A stretch of DNA of 64,000 nucleotides from Verrucomicrobiota bacterium (GTDB lineage: Bacteria; Verrucomicrobiota; Verrucomicrobiia; Chthoniobacterales; Terrimicrobiaceae): positions 1 to 64,000 of the forward strand of contig JAFKMU010000046.1 of assembly GCA_017305195.1 (NCBI GenBank), given 5' to 3'. A program made the translations under genes and the position numbers. Every line of letters begins with the position of its first letter. Position 1 is the first letter of the stretch. The notes beneath the pieces are model-generated. The model was not told where the DNA came from. It ran no database searches and saw only the letters and a list, made by a program, of their open reading frames with translations. This document shows positions 24,890 to 34,420 of this stretch, one piece after another.

Positions 24890-27654
24890 ACGTTGTCCAC
24901 GCGGGCAACGGCGGGCCAGAACTTGTGCTCGCGCAGACGCGGCACCGGATAGGCGGCGCGTTCGCGGCTGTAGGAGTGAGCCCAATCGTCGGCGATCACG
25001 GCCTGCGCCGTGTGCGGAGCGTTTTTGAGCGGATTGTCCGTCTTGGAAAGCGTCCCCTGCTCGATCTCGACGAGCTCCTGGTGGATGGCGATAAGCGCAT
25101 CGCAGAAGCGATCCAGCTCGGCCTTGGATTCACTCTCGGTCGGCTCGATCATGAGCGTCCCGGGAACCGGCCAGCTCATCGTCGGAGCATGGAAACCGTA
25201 ATCCATCAGGCGCTTGGCCACATCCTCCACCTCGATACCGGCGCGCTGCTTCCACTCGCGGAAGTCCACGATGCACTCGTGGGCGACGCGACCCTGCGAT
25301 CCCTTGTAAAGGATCGGGAAATACTTCTCCAGGCGGGCGGCGATGTAGTTGGCGTTGAGGATGGCGGCCTCGGTCGCCTCGACAAGACCGTTCGGCCCCA
25401 TCATGGCGATGTACATCCAGGAGATGACGAGGATGCTGGCGCTGCCCCAGGGAGCCTGCGCGATCTCGCCCACGGTGTGTTCGCGTCCGAGGCTGATCAC
25501 GGAGTGACCGGGCAGGAAGGAAGCGAGGTGCGCGGCGACGCAGATCGGGCCGACGCCCGGACCGCCTCCGCCGTGCGGAATGCAGAAGGTCTTGTGCAGA
25601 TTCAGGTGGCAGACGTCCGCCCCGATGTCGCCCGGGCGGCAGAGGCCGACCTGGGCATTCATGTTGGCGCCGTCCATGTACACCTGACCGCCTGCGGCGT
25701 GAACCTTGGCGCAGATCGCCTTGATGCCTTCCTCAAAGACACCATGCGTCGACGGGTAGGTCACCATGAGCGCTGCGAGAGAATCGCGATGCGCCTCGAT
25801 CTTCTTGTCGAGGTCGGCCACGTCGATGTTGCCGAGCGCATCACACGCCACAGCCACCACCTTGAGGCCGGCCATCACGGCGCTGGCAGGATTGGTGCCA
25901 TGCGCGGAAGCCGGGATGAGGCAGATATTGCGCTGGGTTTCCCCCTTGGAATGCAGATAAGCGCGGATCGCGAGCAGGCCCGCGTATTCGCCCTGGGAAC
26001 CGGCATTCGGCTGGAGCGAAACGGCCGCAAAGCCCGTGATCTCCGCCAGCCAGCGTTCCAGCTGACGAAACATGAGATGGTAGCCCTTGGCCTGATGCTT
26101 CGGGATGAAGGGATGCAAACCGCCGACCTTTTCCCAGGTGACCGGGTACATCTCGGCAGCCGCGTTCAACTTCATCGTGCAGGAGCCGAGCGGAATCATC
26201 GAGGTCGTGAGCGACAAGTCGCGCGACTCAAGACGCTGGATGTAGCGCATGAGCTCGGTCTCGGTGTGATAGGAGTTGAAGACCGGATGCGTGAGAAACT
26301 CGCTCGTCCGCTGCTGGGTTGCCGGGATGACCTCGGCCACATCAGCGGCAATATCCTCGGGGGTCAGCTCAAACACATCGAGCAGAGCCGATATGTCGTC
26401 GCAGGTTTCATCGAGGGTCAGCGTGATCGCGTGCTCGTCGAGCTTGCGAAGATTGACGCCGCGCGCCTCAGCCAGGCGCAGGAGATCCTTCGCATAATCG
26501 CCAGCCAGCCAGAGCCGGATGGTATCAAAGTAAGGCCCCTGATGAACCGCCCATCCCCTCGCCTGCAGGGCAGCCGCGAGTTTACGGGTCGTGCCATGGA
26601 TGCGCCGGGCGATGTCCTTCAGCCCCTCCGGGCCATGATAGGCCGCGTACATCGAGGCGATGACGGCCAGGAGCACCTGAGCTGTACAGATGTTGCTCGT
26701 CGCCTTTTCGCGACGGATGTGCTGCTCACGAGTCTGCAAGGTGAGGCGCAGGGCCGGACGGCCCTCCGCGTCGCGGGAGAGGCCTATCAGACGTCCCGGC
26801 ATCTTGCGTTTGAACTCGTCCTTGGTGGCGAGGAATCCCGCATGCGGGCCGCCGTAGCCATAAGGAACGCCAAAGCGCTGAGCCGAGCCGACCACGATAT
26901 CCGCCCCGCATTCTCCCGGAGGAGTGATGAGCGTAAGAGCTAGAAGATCCGCTGCGACGATGGCAACTGCGCCTGCCACGTGGATTTTCTCCACTACAGA
27001 ACGCAGATCATGAATCACGCCGTCGGTCGCCGGGTACTGAACGACCACGGCAAAAACCGGCTCGCTGGGGAGCTGGTGGACCGATCCCACGAGAACACGG
27101 ATGCCCATGGGCTCCGCGCGCGTGCGCAGCAGCGCGATGGTTTGCGGATGGCAATCCTCCGCAACATAAAGCGTATCGCCGCCCTTGATGTCGCGGGCCA
27201 TCGCCATCGCCTCGGCGGCGGCGGTGGATTCGTCGAGCAGGGAGGCGTTGGAAATCTGCATCCCCGTGAGGTCGCAGATCATGGTTTGGAAATTCAGCAG
27301 CGCCTCCATGCGGCCTTGGGAGATTTCCGCCTGATAGGGCGTGTAGGCCGTGTACCAGCCGGGATTCTCCAGGATCTTGCGGCGGATCACCGCGGGGAGG
27401 TGCGTATTCGCGTAGCCCATTCCAATGAGGCTCTGCTTTAGCTCATTGTGCTCCATGATCTCGGCGAGATCGCTGAGGGCCTTTTCCTCCGAGCGGGCTT
27501 CCGGAAGATTCAGCAACTCGCGGCGGCGGATTTCCGCTGGCACGGTCTGGTCGATGAGAGTGTCGAGCGTCTCCACACCGATGGTGTGGAGCATTTCTGC
27601 GACTTCGGCTGCCGAGGGACCGATGTGACGGCGGGCGAATGGCACCCCGCTCAT
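24832..27654 (-). CDS. gcvP: Glycine dehydrogenase (decarboxylating), P-protein
   Basis: GcvP decarboxylates glycine with PLP and passes the aminomethyl group to lipoylated GcvH. The 940-residue length fits the single-chain form. The N-terminus ([10 protein letters not shown]) is typical, and the PLP lysine is K688 in [26 protein letters not shown] and [10 protein letters not shown] are also present. It is last in the speA-gcvT-gcvH-gcvP operon, its start overlapping the gcvH stop. Its 3' end overlaps the convergent DUF2723 gene. Confidence 0.97.
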   Translation of the reverse strand: MSGVPFARRHIGPSAAEVAEMLHTIGVETLDTLIDQTVPAEIRRRELLNLPEARSEEKALSDLAEIMEHNELKQSLIGMGYANTHLPAVIRRKILENPGWYTAYTPYQAEISQGRMEALLNFQTMICDLTGMQISNASLLDESTAAAEAMAMARDIKGGDTLYVAEDCHPQTIALLRTRAEPMGIRVLVGSVHQLPSEPVFAVVVQYPATDGVIHDLRSVVEKIHVAGAVAIVAADLLALTLITPPGECGADIVVGSAQRFGVPYGYGGPHAGFLATKDEFKRKMPGRLIGLSRDAEGRPALRLTLQTREQHIRREKATSNICTAQVLLAVIASMYAAYHGPEGLKDIARRIHGTTRKLAAALQARGWAVHQGPYFDTIRLWLAGDYAKDLLRLAEARGVNLRKLDEHAITLTLDETCDDISALLDVFELTPEDIAADVAEVIPATQQRTSEFLTHPVFNSYHTETELMRYIQRLESRDLSLTTSMIPLGSCTMKLNAAAEMYPVTWEKVGGLHPFIPKHQAKGYHLMFRQLERWLAEITGFAAVSLQPNAGSQGEYAGLLAIRAYLHSKGETQRNICLIPASAHGTNPASAVMAGLKVVAVACDALGNIDVADLDKKIEAHRDSLAALMVTYPSTHGVFEEGIKAICAKVHAAGGQVYMDGANMNAQVGLCRPGDIGADVCHLNLHKTFCIPHGGGGPGVGPICVAAHLASFLPGHSVISLGREHTVGEIAQAPWGSASILVISWMYIAMMGPNGLVEATEAAILNANYIAARLEKYFPILYKGSQGRVAHECIVDFREWKQRAGIEVEDVAKRLMDYGFHAPTMSWPVPGTLMIEPTESESKAELDRFCDALIAIHQELVEIEQGTLSKTDNPLKNAPHTAQAVIADDWAHSYSRERAAYPVPRLREHKFWPAVARVDNVYGDRNIMCSCPSVEEVAG

Positions 27655-28031
27655 TTCGCGATCAGCTCACGATAAGCAGCAGCGTCGAGAAGCGCGTCGA
27701 GTTCGGACGGGTTGGCGAGCTTGATCTTGAAGATCCAGCCTTCGCCATGCGGGTCGGTGTTGAGCAGAGCCGGATTGTCGACGATGGCGGGATTGATCTC
27801 CACGATCTCGCCGGAAACCGGAGTGTAAATGTCGCTGGCCGCCTTGACGGATTCCACCACAGCCGCAGCCGACTTCACGCCAAAGGTTTCACCGACCTTC
27901 GGGGGCTCGGCAAAAACGATGTCGGTCAGCTCTTCCTGGGCATGGTCCGTGATTCCCACCGTGCCGATGTCTCCTTCAACTCGGATCCATTCGTGGCTTT
28001 CGGCATATTTCAAATCATCGGGAACATTCAT
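27651..28031 (-). CDS. gcvH: Glycine cleavage system H protein
   Basis: GcvH is the lipoyl carrier that shuttles the aminomethyl group between GcvP, GcvT and the L-protein. The 126-residue protein carries the lipoylation lysine K63 in [17 protein letters not shown] and starts with the usual [15 protein letters not shown] region. It overlaps gcvT upstream and gcvP downstream by four bases each. Confidence 0.97.
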   Translation of the reverse strand: MNVPDDLKYAESHEWIRVEGDIGTVGITDHAQEELTDIVFAEPPKVGETFGVKSAAAVVESVKAASDIYTPVSGEIVEINPAIVDNPALLNTDPHGEGWIFKIKLANPSELDALLDAAAYRELIAK

Positions 28032-29095
28032 GGTTTGGGCTGGTAAAATGGTTTCTTCACTACGACGGCGCTGTACGCTTTTCCGCGAACTTCAATTTCA
28101 AGTTCCTGCCCGATCTTGGCAAGCTCGATTGGCAGGTATGCGAGGGCAATTCCCTTCTGGAGACTCGGCGAAAGTGCGCCGCTGGTGGTCTCGGCTACCT
28201 TCTTGCCAAAGGCGAGGACGTTATAATGGGAGCGAATCGGCGGGCACTTGCCGATCACCTCGATGGCTGAGAGCCGCTGGGTGAGTCCTTTGGACTTCTG
28301 CTCAAGCAGACGCTCGCGACCGATGAAGTCGCCCTTGAGCACGTCCACGAAGAAGCCTAGCCCGGCCTCCAGCGGAGTATGTTCCGGCGAAAGGTCGGAG
28401 CCATTGAGCGGATAGCACATCTCCAGGCGCAGGGTATCGCGCGCGCCGAGGCCCGCGGGAACAGCTCCGGCAGCGAGCACCTTGTCCCAATACTCGGCAG
28501 CCTTTGCTGCGGGAACAACGATTTCAAAACCAATCTCACCCGTGTAGCCCGTGATCACGGCGTAAATGTCGCCATGAACGACGATGCGGTTGCGCTGCTC
28601 CGGAAGGGGCTGGCCAAAAAGAGCCTCGTAGACCGCGCCGGACTTCGGCCCCTGAACGGCGAGCGCGGCATAGTCATCGCTCTTGTTGGAAAATTCGACA
28701 CCCGGCGCGAGATGCTTGCGCATCCAGGCCTCGTCCTCGTCGATCTTGGCGGCATTGACGATAATGAGAAAACTCTCCTCGCCCATGCGATAGACGATCA
28801 GGTCGTCGATCACCCCGCCCTGCTCGTTGAGCATGAGCGAATACTGAGCCCGCCCGATCTCCAGCGCCGCCACCTTATTGGTCAGCAGGCCATCGAGCCA
28901 GGGGACGCAACCCGCACCCGAGACGAAGAACTCGCCCATGTGCGAAATATCGAAAACTCCGCATGCGGTTCGCACCGTGGAGTGTTCCTGGAGGATTCCG
29001 GTGTATTGAACCGGCATCTCCCAACCGGCAAAGTCCACCATCCGGCCGCCTGCGGCGAGATGGCTATCATATAATGGGGTGCGGCGTGCGCTCAC
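28028..29095 (-). CDS. gcvT: Aminomethyltransferase, T-protein
   Basis: GcvT transfers the methylene carbon from aminomethyl-GcvH to tetrahydrofolate, releasing ammonia. The 355-residue protein has [20 protein letters not shown] at the N-terminus, [21 protein letters not shown] and the C-terminal [15 protein letters not shown]. Its ATG overlaps the speA stop (29092-29095), which ties glycine cleavage to arginine decarboxylase expression. Confidence 0.96.
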   Translation of the reverse strand: MSARRTPLYDSHLAAGGRMVDFAGWEMPVQYTGILQEHSTVRTACGVFDISHMGEFFVSGAGCVPWLDGLLTNKVAALEIGRAQYSLMLNEQGGVIDDLIVYRMGEESFLIIVNAAKIDEDEAWMRKHLAPGVEFSNKSDDYAALAVQGPKSGAVYEALFGQPLPEQRNRIVVHGDIYAVITGYTGEIGFEIVVPAAKAAEYWDKVLAAGAVPAGLGARDTLRLEMCYPLNGSDLSPEHTPLEAGLGFFVDVLKGDFIGRERLLEQKSKGLTQRLSAIEVIGKCPPIRSHYNVLAFGKKVAETTSGALSPSLQKGIALAYLPIELAKIGQELEIEVRGKAYSAVVVKKPFYQPKP

Positions 29096-31017
29096 TTCGT
29101 GTTCTGGTCGTCGAAATTCAGGTAGGTGTAGGTATTCAAACTCTTTTCGTAGTCGTCGAGAAGCTTCATCGCTTCGTTCGGTTTGAGCCGGTCGCTCTTG
29201 ATGGCGGCATCGACCTGGGCCTTGATGCGGCGGGCCAGTTCGTTAGTGTCCCACTGCGTGAGGGTCAACACCTGCCCGATCGTGCTGCCGGGCAGCACCT
29301 CTTCAACGTAATAGCCCGCGTCCTCATCCTCATCGAGATAGATATGCATCTCGTTGACGCGGCCAAAGAGATTGTGCATGTCGCCCATGATGTCCTGGTA
29401 GGCGCCCACGAGGAAGAAGCCCATGTAGTACGGCTCGCCGGGAACCCAGCGATGAACCGGCAGGGTTTCCTTCACGTCCTGGAGGTCGACGAATTTGCTC
29501 ACCTTGCCATCCGAGTCGCACGTGATGTCGACCATGGTGGCATTGCGGTCGGGCAGTTCGTTGAGCCGGGAAATCGGCATCACCGGGAACAGCTGGCCCA
29601 GCGCCCAATGGTCGAGCAGCGACTGGAAGACGCTGAAGTTGCACAGGAACTGGTCGCCGAGCGCGACCTCCATTTCCTTCACTTCTTCCGGGATATAACG
29701 CATCCCGCGGAACATCGCGACGACCTCCTCGGCGATCTGCCAGTAAACGGTCTCGATGCGGGCCTTGGCGCGAAGGTCGAGCATGCCCAGGTCAAACATC
29801 GACTGCGCACGCTCGCGGATTTCTTGCGCGTCGTGCAGGCTCTCCAGGCGGTTCTTTTTGCCGATGTTCTCGGAAAGCTCGATGATGTCCTGCACCAGCG
29901 GCGGATCGCCGACCTCGGCGGTCACCGTGTCGGTGCTGATGGAGTTTTTCTCGATGGAGCCGAAGGTCTCGACGATCAGCACCGAGTGGTGCGCGACGAT
30001 GGCGCGGCCGCTCTCGCTCACGATGGTGGGATGCGCGACGTGCTCGGCATTACACACCTCCATGACACTGTAAACAATGTCGCGGGCGTATTCGTTCAGC
30101 GAATAGTTCGTCGAGCTGTCGAAGGTCGTGCGCGAGCCGTCATAATCGACGCCCAGCCCGCCGCCGACGTCGAGGTACTCGATCTGGTGGCCCATCTTGG
30201 AGAGCTTGGCGTAAAAGCGTGAGGCTTCCTTAACCGCGCGCTTGATCGTGCCGATGTCGGGCACTTGGGAGCCAACGTGGAAATGGACCAGCTTGAGCGC
30301 CTGCGAAAGTCCATTCTCGGCCAGCATGTCGCTGGCGCGGACGAGGTCGGCGGTCGACAGGCCGAACTTCGCATTCTCACCGCCGCTGGTGGCCCATTTG
30401 CCCGCGCCCTTGGAGAGCAGGCGCACACGCAAGCCGATCATCGGCTCGACGTTCATCTCGGCGGCAACCTTGAGGATGTGTTTCAGCTCCTCCAGCTTCT
30501 CGACCACGAGAATGACGATCTTGCCCAGCTTGCGGGCGACGAGGGCGTTGCGGATGAAGGATGTGTCCTTGTAGCCGTTGCAGATGATGAGGCTTTCCGG
30601 GTCGCTGTGCAGCGCCATGGCGGCGATGAGCTCCGGCTTGCTGCCAGCCTCGATGCCGAAATGCCACGGCTTGCCCGCGTCCAGAATCTCCTCCACCACC
30701 TCGCGCAGCTGGTTCACCTTGATGGGAAACACGCCGCGGTAGACATTCTGGTAACCGGATTCCGCGATGGCGTCGGCAAAAGCGCGATTGATCGTCTCCA
30801 CGCGGTCGCGCAGGAGGTCGTGAAACCGCACGGTAAGCGGGAAACTGAGGTTGCGCGCCTTGGCTTCGCGGATGATTTCGGTGAGATCGACTTTCTGGTC
30901 GCTCGATCCATTCGGCATCACGGTGACGTTGCCGCGTTTATTAACGGTAAAGTACCCTCCACCCCAACGATCCACGTTGTAGAGAGCAATGGCATCTTCT
31001 CGACCAAAATCAGACAT
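29092..31017 (-). CDS. speA: Biosynthetic arginine decarboxylase
   Basis: SpeA converts arginine to agmatine with PLP (fold type III). The 641-residue protein has the PLP lysine K100 in GVFPIKVNQ, then HVGSQ, the EYLDVGGGLGVDYDG motif and a late MVDITCDSDGKVSKF segment. The start at 31017 gives MSDFGREDA; an in-frame ATG 39 nt upstream adds a less typical tail. It is first in an operon with gcvT, gcvH and gcvP, an unusual pairing. The product agmatine would feed agmatine deiminase at 9575-10618. Confidence 0.96.
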   Translation of the reverse strand: MSDFGREDAIALYNVDRWGGGYFTVNKRGNVTVMPNGSSDQKVDLTEIIREAKARNLSFPLTVRFHDLLRDRVETINRAFADAIAESGYQNVYRGVFPIKVNQLREVVEEILDAGKPWHFGIEAGSKPELIAAMALHSDPESLIICNGYKDTSFIRNALVARKLGKIVILVVEKLEELKHILKVAAEMNVEPMIGLRVRLLSKGAGKWATSGGENAKFGLSTADLVRASDMLAENGLSQALKLVHFHVGSQVPDIGTIKRAVKEASRFYAKLSKMGHQIEYLDVGGGLGVDYDGSRTTFDSSTNYSLNEYARDIVYSVMEVCNAEHVAHPTIVSESGRAIVAHHSVLIVETFGSIEKNSISTDTVTAEVGDPPLVQDIIELSENIGKKNRLESLHDAQEIRERAQSMFDLGMLDLRAKARIETVYWQIAEEVVAMFRGMRYIPEEVKEMEVALGDQFLCNFSVFQSLLDHWALGQLFPVMPISRLNELPDRNATMVDITCDSDGKVSKFVDLQDVKETLPVHRWVPGEPYYMGFFLVGAYQDIMGDMHNLFGRVNEMHIYLDEDEDAGYYVEEVLPGSTIGQVLTLTQWDTNELARRIKAQVDAAIKSDRLKPNEAMKLLDDYEKSLNTYTYLNFDDQNTK

Positions 31018-31161
31018 GGTCGCGCGCACATAACAGGCTCCGGGCCTATATTTCAATGCATCTTATCGGCCTGCCTCGCGATTTTTTTCCTTTAGGCCGA
31101 ATCTGGTACAAAATCTGCGTCGAAGGACGGAATGAAAATCGCCGTATCGAAGCTTGTTTTG

Positions 31162-31198
31162 GGGGACAGGCGACAGAAAATGGGGCCTGTTTCGCCCC
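31162..31198 (+). promoter_or_regulatory. Leader hairpin just upstream of the CNNM/CorC-like gene
   Basis: ACAGGC (31166-31171) pairs with GCCTGT (31185-31190), extended by GGGG (31162-31165) and CCCC (31195-31198) across a 4-nt bulge. The structure ends 8 nt before the ATG, and no ribosome-binding sequence lies between them. It could affect translation initiation. The rest of the speA-CNNM intergenic region (31018-31161) shows nothing further I can identify. Confidence 0.3.
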
Positions 31199-31206
31199 TG
31201 ATCTAG

Positions 31207-32517
31207 ATGACGTTACTCACTCTCGGCTGGCAGTTGCTGGTCATTCTCCTCCTCGTGTTCGCCAATGGCTTTTTCGTCGCGGCGGAGTTCGCCATCGTGA
31301 AAATCCGGGCCAGCCAGCTGAAACCGATGCTGCGGCAGGGCGACTGGCGGGTGCCCATGGCGCTCAAGGCGGTCAACAATCTCGACGCCTGCCTTTCTGC
31401 CACCCAACTCGGCATCACGCTTTCCAGCCTCGGCCTCGGCTGGCTGGGAGAGCCCTTCCTCGCCCACTGGTTGACGCCGATCTTTCACTGGCTGGGCGTC
31501 CCGGAGACCTTTCATCACACTCTGGCTTTCACGCTCGCCTTCGCGACGATCACCTTCCTGCACATTGTGCTGGGCGAACTCGCCCCCAAATCGCTGGCGA
31601 TTCAGCGACCCCGGGAGGTTTCCCTGCTGGTTGCGGCTCCGCTGCTGGTCTTTCATTACGCCTTCTACCCCTTCATTTATATCCTCAATGGGGCGGCGAA
31701 TACTTTCCTGCGCTGGGCTGGTCTCCAGCCTGCCTCGGAGGGGGAACACGGTTTCTCGGCAGATGAACTCGAGTACGTCCTGAGCCACTCCCGCCACGTA
31801 CACCGGTCGGATGCCCTCATTAACAAGATCATGGTCCGCTCGCTCCGGCTCCGGGATGTCACCGCCCAGCAGGTCATGCTGCCCCGGGACAAGGTGATCG
31901 CGCTCTGGGCCGACAAGCCCATGGAGGAAAATCTCCGTATCGCCCAGGCCAGCGGCCATAGTCGCTATCCGGTCTGCCAAGAGAGCATTGACGACGTACA
32001 GGGAATGGTCCTCGTAAAGGAATGGCTCTGGCAAATCCAGGCTCTCGGCATGGAGGCCTCCTTCCAGCCACTCATGCGCCCCGTGCTGACCTTCACTCCC
32101 CGCACTCCGCTGCCAACCATGATTGAACTTTTCCGCAGTTCTCGCAGCCACTTGGCCGTGGTGCTGGATGCCGAGGAAAATATGGCTGGCATCATTACCT
32201 TTGAGGATGCCCTGGAGGAGATCGTCGGCGAGATCCGGGACGAACTCGATATCGAGCGCGGTCCGATCTACGAACAGACTGAAAACTCCATCCTCGTCGA
32301 TGCCTCCCTCTCCATGCGAGAACTCCGCGCCGAGACGGGGTGGAACTTCGAGTACCAGCCCAAGGAGACGGTCGAGGCATGGGTGCGCCGCCAGTTTCCC
32401 GAGCCCATCGAGAAGGACGCGGAACTGACTCTGGAAGAGATCCGCATCGAAATCGTGCTGGCCAACGCCAGCGGCATCCGCCGTGTCCGCATCACACGCA
32501 CGAGTGAACAGGAATGA
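31207..32517 (+). CDS. CNNM/CorC-type (hemolysin-family) membrane protein
   Basis: The 436-residue protein has a DUF21/CNNM membrane domain (about residues 1-190; FANGFFVAAEFAIVKIR, LGELAPKSLAI), a pair of CBS domains (about 205-330; SRYPVCQESIDDVQGMV) and a C-terminal CorC/HlyC domain (about 345-432). Such proteins are linked to magnesium or other cation export; haemolytic activity is unlikely. The gene overlaps the next by four bases and is divergent from speA. Confidence 0.93.
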   Translation: MTLLTLGWQLLVILLLVFANGFFVAAEFAIVKIRASQLKPMLRQGDWRVPMALKAVNNLDACLSATQLGITLSSLGLGWLGEPFLAHWLTPIFHWLGVPETFHHTLAFTLAFATITFLHIVLGELAPKSLAIQRPREVSLLVAAPLLVFHYAFYPFIYILNGAANTFLRWAGLQPASEGEHGFSADELEYVLSHSRHVHRSDALINKIMVRSLRLRDVTAQQVMLPRDKVIALWADKPMEENLRIAQASGHSRYPVCQESIDDVQGMVLVKEWLWQIQALGMEASFQPLMRPVLTFTPRTPLPTMIELFRSSRSHLAVVLDAEENMAGIITFEDALEEIVGEIRDELDIERGPIYEQTENSILVDASLSMRELRAETGWNFEYQPKETVEAWVRRQFPEPIEKDAELTLEEIRIEIVLANASGIRRVRITRTSEQE

Positions 32518-32975
32518 AGCCCATGAACCCTCCTGCCATCTGTTTTTACAAACCGAACGAGGCTTTCGGACTCCTGACAAATTTCGCACGTCTTCCGATC
32601 GAGGTGGATGGCAAAGTCTGGCCAACAACCGAACATTACTTCCAGGCGCAGAAGTTCCACGACGAAGCCTACCGGGAACAGATTCGTACGGCGGACACTC
32701 CCCGGATCGCCGCAGACCTGGGCCGCAGCCGGGATGTCCCGCTTCGCCCGGACTGGGAAGCGATCAAAGACCATGTCATGCGCCGCGCCATCGCGGAAAA
32801 GGTGCGGCAGCATCAGTCCGTCCGTGAAGTCCTTATCTCCACGGGCGACAGCCTGCTCGTCGAGCACACGCCAAGAGATAGCTACTGGGGCGATGGCGGA
32901 GATGGCAGCGGAAAGAACATGCTGGGCAAGATCCTGATGGAAGTTCGCCGTAAACTGCAATCAGGCGATTTATAG
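32514..32975 (+). CDS. NADAR-family protein (YbiA-like)
   Basis: The 153-residue protein matches the NADAR family: FYKPNEAFGLLTNFA, WPTTEHYFQAQKF, RPDWEAIKDHVMRRA, and SYWGDGGDGSGKNMLGKIL at the C-terminus. Members include YbiA, an N-glycosidase acting on early riboflavin-pathway intermediates, and proteins active on ADP-ribosylated or NAD-derived substrates. The specificity here is unknown. The start overlaps the preceding stop (ATGA). Confidence 0.92.
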   Translation: MKPMNPPAICFYKPNEAFGLLTNFARLPIEVDGKVWPTTEHYFQAQKFHDEAYREQIRTADTPRIAADLGRSRDVPLRPDWEAIKDHVMRRAIAEKVRQHQSVREVLISTGDSLLVEHTPRDSYWGDGGDGSGKNMLGKILMEVRRKLQSGDL

Positions 32976-33026
32976 CCGAGACGGCCTCGCCTGATCGGCC
33001 AAGGAATCAGGCTGCGTCGATTGGCA

Positions 33027-33048
33027 GGGAGATGAAACCTCATCTCCC
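33027..33048. terminator. Candidate terminator hairpin after the CNNM-NADAR pair
   Basis: GGGAGATGA (33027-33035) and TCATCTCCC (33040-33048) form a perfect 9-bp stem with a 4-nt loop, about 50 nt after the NADAR stop. No T-run follows, so termination is plausible but unproven. Confidence 0.4.
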
Positions 33049-33293
33049 CGCATCCGCTTTCGACGATAACCGAAGAGAACTACCGAAAGTCTCTCCAGGC
33101 ACCCTTGGAAATAGCCTCCAAAGCCCGTTCCGGCTCTGTTGAGTGAGCTCCCATGGAGAGCATTGATGAACGCTTATACGCGAACATGCCTTAATGCGTT
33201 TTATGTTGAATTCCATTCAGGCAAAACCTCCAGCGTTCGCACGAGGGCGAATGTGCCGTTCCGCGCAGCCCGATATCTGATGATTTTTCCTGC

Positions 33294-33337
33294 TGCATAT
33301 ATGCAAAAATGCAGACGTGTTCAGATGCGTATACGCA
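33294..33337. promoter_or_regulatory. Two related 12-bp palindromes spaced by 32 bp
   Basis: TGCATATATGCA (33294-33305) and TGCGTATACGCA (33326-33337) are both perfect 12-bp palindromes differing at two symmetric positions. Their centres are 32 bp apart, about three helical turns. Each is followed by a GCAGACRTG-like word (33311-33319 and 33335-33343). A further related half (CTTATACGCGAACATG) occurs at 33173-33188. The pattern fits a dimeric DNA-binding protein. No target gene is adjacent. Confidence 0.45.
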
Positions 33338-33589
33338 GACATGTATATTTAAATGAAAATGGTAAATTTTTGCGTAATAACCTCAAAATGAGCATAAAAT
33401 GAAGCAATACAGATCGCATCAGGTCAGCATTTCGACACCGAGGTGTCCGAAGAATTGCCCTCGACAGCGGGAAAGAAGGATATCCTCGCTCCTAAAGGAC
33501 GTATCCTGCGGAGGATCTATCCGGATTCACGAAGGCCCCTGTCACTTTCCTGCATTTCTCAAAAAGGGTATCGAACAGAGTGCGGACAT

Positions 33590-33634
33590 TCCAAAAAGGC
33601 AGAGATGGCATCACGCAAAGGGATGCCACCTCTG
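33590..33634 (-). terminator. Rho-independent terminator for the CMD/SDR-relic transcript
   Basis: A 13-bp stem with one G-T wobble (33600-33612 with 33622-33634) is followed on the minus strand by GCCTTTTTGG. It lies downstream of the CMD gene and the SDR relic, all on the minus strand, which suggests they once formed one operon. Confidence 0.6.
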
Positions 33635-33678
33635 AATCTGTTGAAGAATGTCTACGAGGCCCGTTCTGGAACCGCAGG

Positions 33679-33860
33679 TTATCGCGAAGGCGAGTATAGT
33701 ACATCGACGACCACCTCGACGCCCTGAATGGCTTCCTCAAGCCCCTCGCTTGTCACCAGATCCACGCGGAAGATCGCGATGCCGTCACGACCTCGTGCCC
33801 GCATCTTTCGAGAAGAGCGGCGAGTTTCTTTCCAATCAATCCACTTCCGCCTGCGATGAC
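33679..33860 (-). pseudogene. Relic of an NmrA/atypical SDR-type NAD(P)-binding gene
   Basis: Reading from 33860 downwards gives VIAGGSGLIGKKLAALLERC then GHEVVTASRSS, a Rossmann start of the NAD(P)-dependent epimerase/NmrA type. After a frameshift near 33760 the similarity continues in another frame as VDLVTSEGLEEAIQGVEVVV and DVLYSPSR, followed by a stop at 33679. There is no start codon at the front, and the rest of the normal 250 or more residues is missing. It lies directly after the CMD gene on the same strand. Small SDR proteins of this type are often found next to CMD or MocR genes, from general experience. Confidence 0.7.
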
Positions 33861-33875
33861 CTATTCGCTTCCTGG

Positions 33876-34343
33876 TTAATGTCCGGCACTGCCGGAAAAG
33901 CTCTTGAGAGCCGGGGGCACGTGGAAGGCGATGGAGAAACGGTTCCATCCATTGATCACCACTACGGCGAGGTGAAGATTGACCAGTTCCTCCTCGGTGA
34001 AGTGCTGGAGGGCGCGTTCGTAGGCCTCATCCGAGGGTCCGCCCTCCGTGATGCGGGTCACGGCCTCTGTCCACTCCAGGGCCGCCTGCTCGCGGGCGCT
34101 GAAAAGCGGGGTTTCGCGCCAGACGGAAAGGAGATGCAGGCGGGTGGGATTCTCCCCGGCGGCTATCGCCTCCTCGACATGCATGTCGATGCAAAAGGCG
34201 CATCCATTGATCTGGGAAGCCCGGAGGAAAACGAGATGCAGGAGGCGGGGCTCAAGGCCGCATTGCTGAACAAACTGGGAAACGCCCCACATTGCTTTCA
34301 CTGCGCCGGGGCCATGTTTTCTGTAGCTGAGTCGGGTATTCAT
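33876..34343 (-). CDS. Carboxymuconolactone decarboxylase (AhpD-like) family protein
   Basis: The 155-residue protein has the AhpD-type redox motif GCAFCIDMH (C48, C51, H55) in a CMD-domain context, then EWTEAVTRI and a helical C-terminus containing INGWNRFSIAFHVPP. Members reduce peroxides or act as disulfide carriers; a true decarboxylase role is unlikely given the CxxC motif. The ATG at 34343 faces away from the MocR-type regulator, 77 bp apart, so it is a likely target of that regulator. Confidence 0.9.
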   Translation of the reverse strand: MNTRLSYRKHGPGAVKAMWGVSQFVQQCGLEPRLLHLVFLRASQINGCAFCIDMHVEEAIAAGENPTRLHLLSVWRETPLFSAREQAALEWTEAVTRITEGGPSDEAYERALQHFTEEELVNLHLAVVVINGWNRFSIAFHVPPALKSFSGSAGH

Positions 34344-34371
34344 GGTTACTGGCTCGAGTCTCGACGAATAT

Positions 34372-34414
34372 TGGTCTACACGTAAGGTCCAGATTCCATT
34401 TTTCGAATAGACCA
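34372..34414. promoter_or_regulatory. Candidate MocR operator between CMD gene and regulator
   Basis: The 77-bp divergent region holds an inverted repeat, TGGTCTA (34372-34378) and TAGACCA (34408-34414), and a direct repeat of GGTC 13 bp apart (34373 and 34386). MocR-type regulators typically bind repeated sites in such divergent regions. The assignment is inference from position. Confidence 0.35.
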
Positions 34415-34420
34415 CTTCCC

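Larger units (their letters stand above)
32976..33590. other. Long intergenic region, AT-rich in its middle
   Basis: About 615 bases with no gene I can support. It starts with two hairpins, GCCTGAT/ATCAGGC (32989-33012) and the one at 33027-33048. From about 33160 to 33420 it becomes clearly AT-richer than the surrounding genome and holds two 12-bp palindromes. Open frames here (for example 33139-33402) have no recognisable motif and poor composition for this genome. The region looks like decayed or foreign DNA. Confidence 0.6.

Noticed and set aside
31018-31206. Glycine riboswitch upstream of the speA-gcv operon
   Set aside because: I found no tandem aptamer-like conserved core in the leader; only a hairpin facing the opposite gene is present.
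33139-33402. 87-codon plus-strand frame in the AT-rich region
   Set aside because: It has no recognisable motif, lacks a ribosome-binding site and runs across the palindromes. It looks like chance.
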